DNA of 64,000 nucleotides from Drosophila miranda (lineage: Eukaryota; Arthropoda; Insecta; Diptera; Drosophilidae): positions 22,816,001-22,880,000 of the forward strand of contig NC_046676.1 in the NCBI RefSeq assembly GCF_003369915.1, read 5' to 3'. Of this stretch, positions 62,090 to 64,000 are shown one piece after another (position 1 is the first letter of the stretch; every line of letters starts with the position of its first letter). The translations under genes and the position numbers were made by a program. The notes beneath the pieces were generated by a model. The model worked only from the letters and a program-made list of their open reading frames with translations. It was not told where the DNA came from and did no database searches.

Positions 62090-62513
62090 AGAAACTCAAA
62101 ATGCTGGACATCACCCGCGATAAGCCCGTGAAGGTGGCCGTCAAAGTGGCCGTGCCCGTGAGGGATCACCCCAAGGTGAGTGAGAGCCAATAGATGGGAG
62201 AAGGAACCGTCTGATTACTGACGCCAGGAACATTTCGTGTATTTTCTAGTTTAATTTCGTTGGCAAACTGCTGGGACCCAAGGGCAATTCGATGAAGCGC
62301 CTCCAGGAGGACACCATGTGCAAGATGGCCGTGCTGGGCCGCGGGTCGATGCGCGACCGGCGGAAGGAGGAGGACCTGCGCGCCAGCGGCGACAATCGGT
62401 ATGCCCATCTCTTCGAGGACCTGCACGTGGAGATATCGACGTTCGCCGCCCCAGCCGAGGCCCATGCCCGCATCGCCTATGCCCTGGCGGAAGTGCGTCG
62501 GTTTCTGGTTCCG
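62090..62513 (+). CDS. STAR/maxi-KH RNA-binding protein 4 (partial gene)
   Basis: Two internal exons: 62090-62175 and 62250-62513, with a 74-nt intron (GTGAGT donor, TTTTCTAG acceptor). The first encodes the start of the maxi-KH domain ([18 protein letters not shown]). The second encodes [12 protein letters not shown], then [29 protein letters not shown], the HVEIST strand and [14 protein letters not shown], where it stops at a phase-0 donor. The GPKG RNA-contact loop and all KH core features are intact. The intron before FNF has the same position and phase as in STAR gene 1. The Qua1 part must come from upstream (see 57843-57925) and the Qua2 and tail exons from beyond 64000. GC-rich third positions differ from the AT-rich surroundings, supporting real coding. 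Family role: nuclear RNA binding and splicing control. Confidence 0.9.
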
Positions 62514-63901
62514 GTGAGTAGTGGACCCTGACCCTTTTATTTCGGAGGGACTCAGGGGCTTTGCTTTCCTTTGGTTCTCTTTGTTTGTCTGTAATACCCA
62601 TTAATGATTAAAGTTTCCCCAGTACCCGGGGCAGGCAAATGAACATCTTAAAGTTTTGTCGAGCACGGGACTTAATGTTATGGCAAAGATGCTTTCCGAG
62701 GCAGTAGCAGGATGCACGGAGGAGCACGACTGCTCCAAGGTTGCTCTAGTTATCGACTACAGCTTCCGTGTTGTCGTGTCCTCCTGCCATACAGCGAGGA
62801 TTCGCCGTTTCTCTCTCTGTCCTTGTCTATCTCCCTCTATCTCTCCTCCTCTCACTGACTAAATTGCATTGTGCTGTAATTACATTTCCCACACCAGCCC
62901 CACCCCCTCAGCCCTCAGCAAGTGCTTGGCGGCTGCCTGAACCACTACCATTCGCCTGCCTCACGGCACGCGTTGCACAAACTTGCCTGGCATCTTCCTC
63001 CGTCCATTGTGTGGCTCTCGACACGCCATCGCCATCGCGCACTCCCTTAGTGTGTGTGTGTGTGTGTGGGGGAGGGTTCTCTCTCACGCTCTCTCTCCTT
63101 CTCTCTGGCACCAGATCCACTTGAGACACAAATGTTAACCGTTTACTATCTATATCCAGCAGGCCACGTTCTGGGCATTATCCTCACTCGCCTGGCGAGC
63201 GCATACTATATTTATATCTTCTTTAAGATGCAAGATGCAAGTGGTAGGTGGACATGAAGCAATTTAAAACGGGTTCCAGGACATCTATACAAGGAGTTTG
63301 CAATTTATCAGAGAATTTCAAATGAGCAGTATAGCGTACAACTGGTTGTACAAGTTACCTTTAATCTTTAATCGAATTATAATTAAACTCTTCTCTTATC
63401 TGGCTTATTTTATAGTGGGAATGAGTAGTAATCGAATAGTCTCACAAACAAACATTAATTCTTCTTGACATAAACCAGTTATGCTGCCAGTGATAGCACT
63501 GTCCAATCAATTTCTACTGCTAACTCTATCGGGGATGTCAAAGATTGCCAAACCAACTCTGTTCTAATTAGGTCTGTGTAGTAATTTCATATGAAATACA
63601 AAATATTAATGTTTCAGGTCTTTATCCTCTGGGTGCTTTGATACATAACATTCACTTGTAATGCTCATAATTTGTTTGAAAATCGCTTCTTGCTTGAGGA
63701 AAGATGAGGGGTTATTAGATTATTATTATTATTAGACAGGCCAATAAATATGATGTATCCTAAAGACAACTGTCTAATGGGATAGCAGAGGTCTTCACAG
63801 GGTACTGTACCCTGAAAGTAAGCTGCTGTTGTTTATAATTGTGTGTGTGCTCTCTAATCTCCAGCTTTGATCTGTATTCTCCCTCAAAATTCAATTCTCA
63901 C
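62514..63901. other. Presumed next intron of STAR gene 4
   Basis: No further KH or Qua2 exon is visible. The stretch contains CT-rich and GT microsatellites (about 62810-62860, 63049-63070), a TTA run (63717-63735) and AT-rich DNA. The gene therefore continues beyond the window. Confidence 0.5.
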
Positions 63902-64000
63902 CTCGCACATGCCTAAGCTCCGGCATTGCTTTGAGCCAGGGCTTAACCGTCTTGCCACCATCTGTAAGGGGCTTGGAGGACGGGGGCTGTGGTTGAGGGT
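63902..64000 (-). CDS. Possible minus-strand exon at the window edge
   Basis: On the minus strand the frame is open from the window edge and reads PPSSKPLTDGGKTVKPWLKA followed by MPELRHVR, then meets a perfect donor GCGAG|GTGAGA at 63902/63901. A CTTACAG acceptor at 63962 could start the exon there instead (60 nt). The GC content and amino-acid make-up look coding, but no family is recognised and the piece is short. It would lie opposite the STAR gene 4 intron. Confidence 0.3.

Overview
The window is fly nuclear DNA, almost certainly Drosophila. Genes are split by short (about 50-65 nt) GT-AG introns. Promoters carry TATCGATA (DRE) and GGTCACAC-type (Ohler motif 1) elements, and the gene set (quaking-related STAR genes, Mes4, mRpS29, rad50, a pickpocket channel) matches the 58E neighbourhood of D. 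melanogaster (Muller element C). Rich microsatellite content and a diverged repeat block suggest a species other than melanogaster, perhaps of the obscura group. That species guess is inference. All exon joins were read by eye and checked for reading-frame phase; no searches were run.

Left part (1-27 kb) is gene-dense. In order: the 3' end of a GPI-anchored-looking Ig-domain gene (+), a small two-exon gene of unknown function (+), a STAR/maxi-KH RNA-binding gene (-), the histone-fold gene Mes4 (+), a second STAR gene (-), a 2.3 kb block of degenerate tandem repeats, a third STAR gene (+), intronless mRpS29 (-), ten-exon rad50 (+), a small secreted-protein gene (+), a DHHC palmitoyltransferase gene (-) and a DEG/ENaC (pickpocket) channel gene (+). 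Several pairs are head-to-head and probably share promoters: STAR-1/Mes4, mRpS29/rad50, DHHC/ppk.

Middle and right (27-62 kb) is about 35 kb with no convincing protein gene. It holds many micro- and minisatellites, a few dispersed-repeat traces, a GAGA-rich promoter-like stretch near 40.7-41.1 kb and AT-rich, homeobox-site-like DNA. I read it mostly as the long 5' intron or regulatory region of a fourth STAR gene (+). The KH exons of that gene lie at 62,090-62,513, a candidate upstream exon is at 57,843-57,925, and its 3' part lies beyond the window. A possible minus-strand exon sits at the right edge.

The main theme is a dispersed family of four STAR RNA-binding genes. They share a phase-1 intron at the Qua1/KH boundary but differ in a second intron just before the KH core. 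The most notable anomalies are a GTG where Mes4 should start, a STOP-free 54-nt intron just before the rad50 Walker A motif, a possible GC-AG intron in rad50, an abnormal exon 2/3 junction in the ppk gene, and the tandem repeat block at 10.8-13 kb. I did not find a clearly new biological system.
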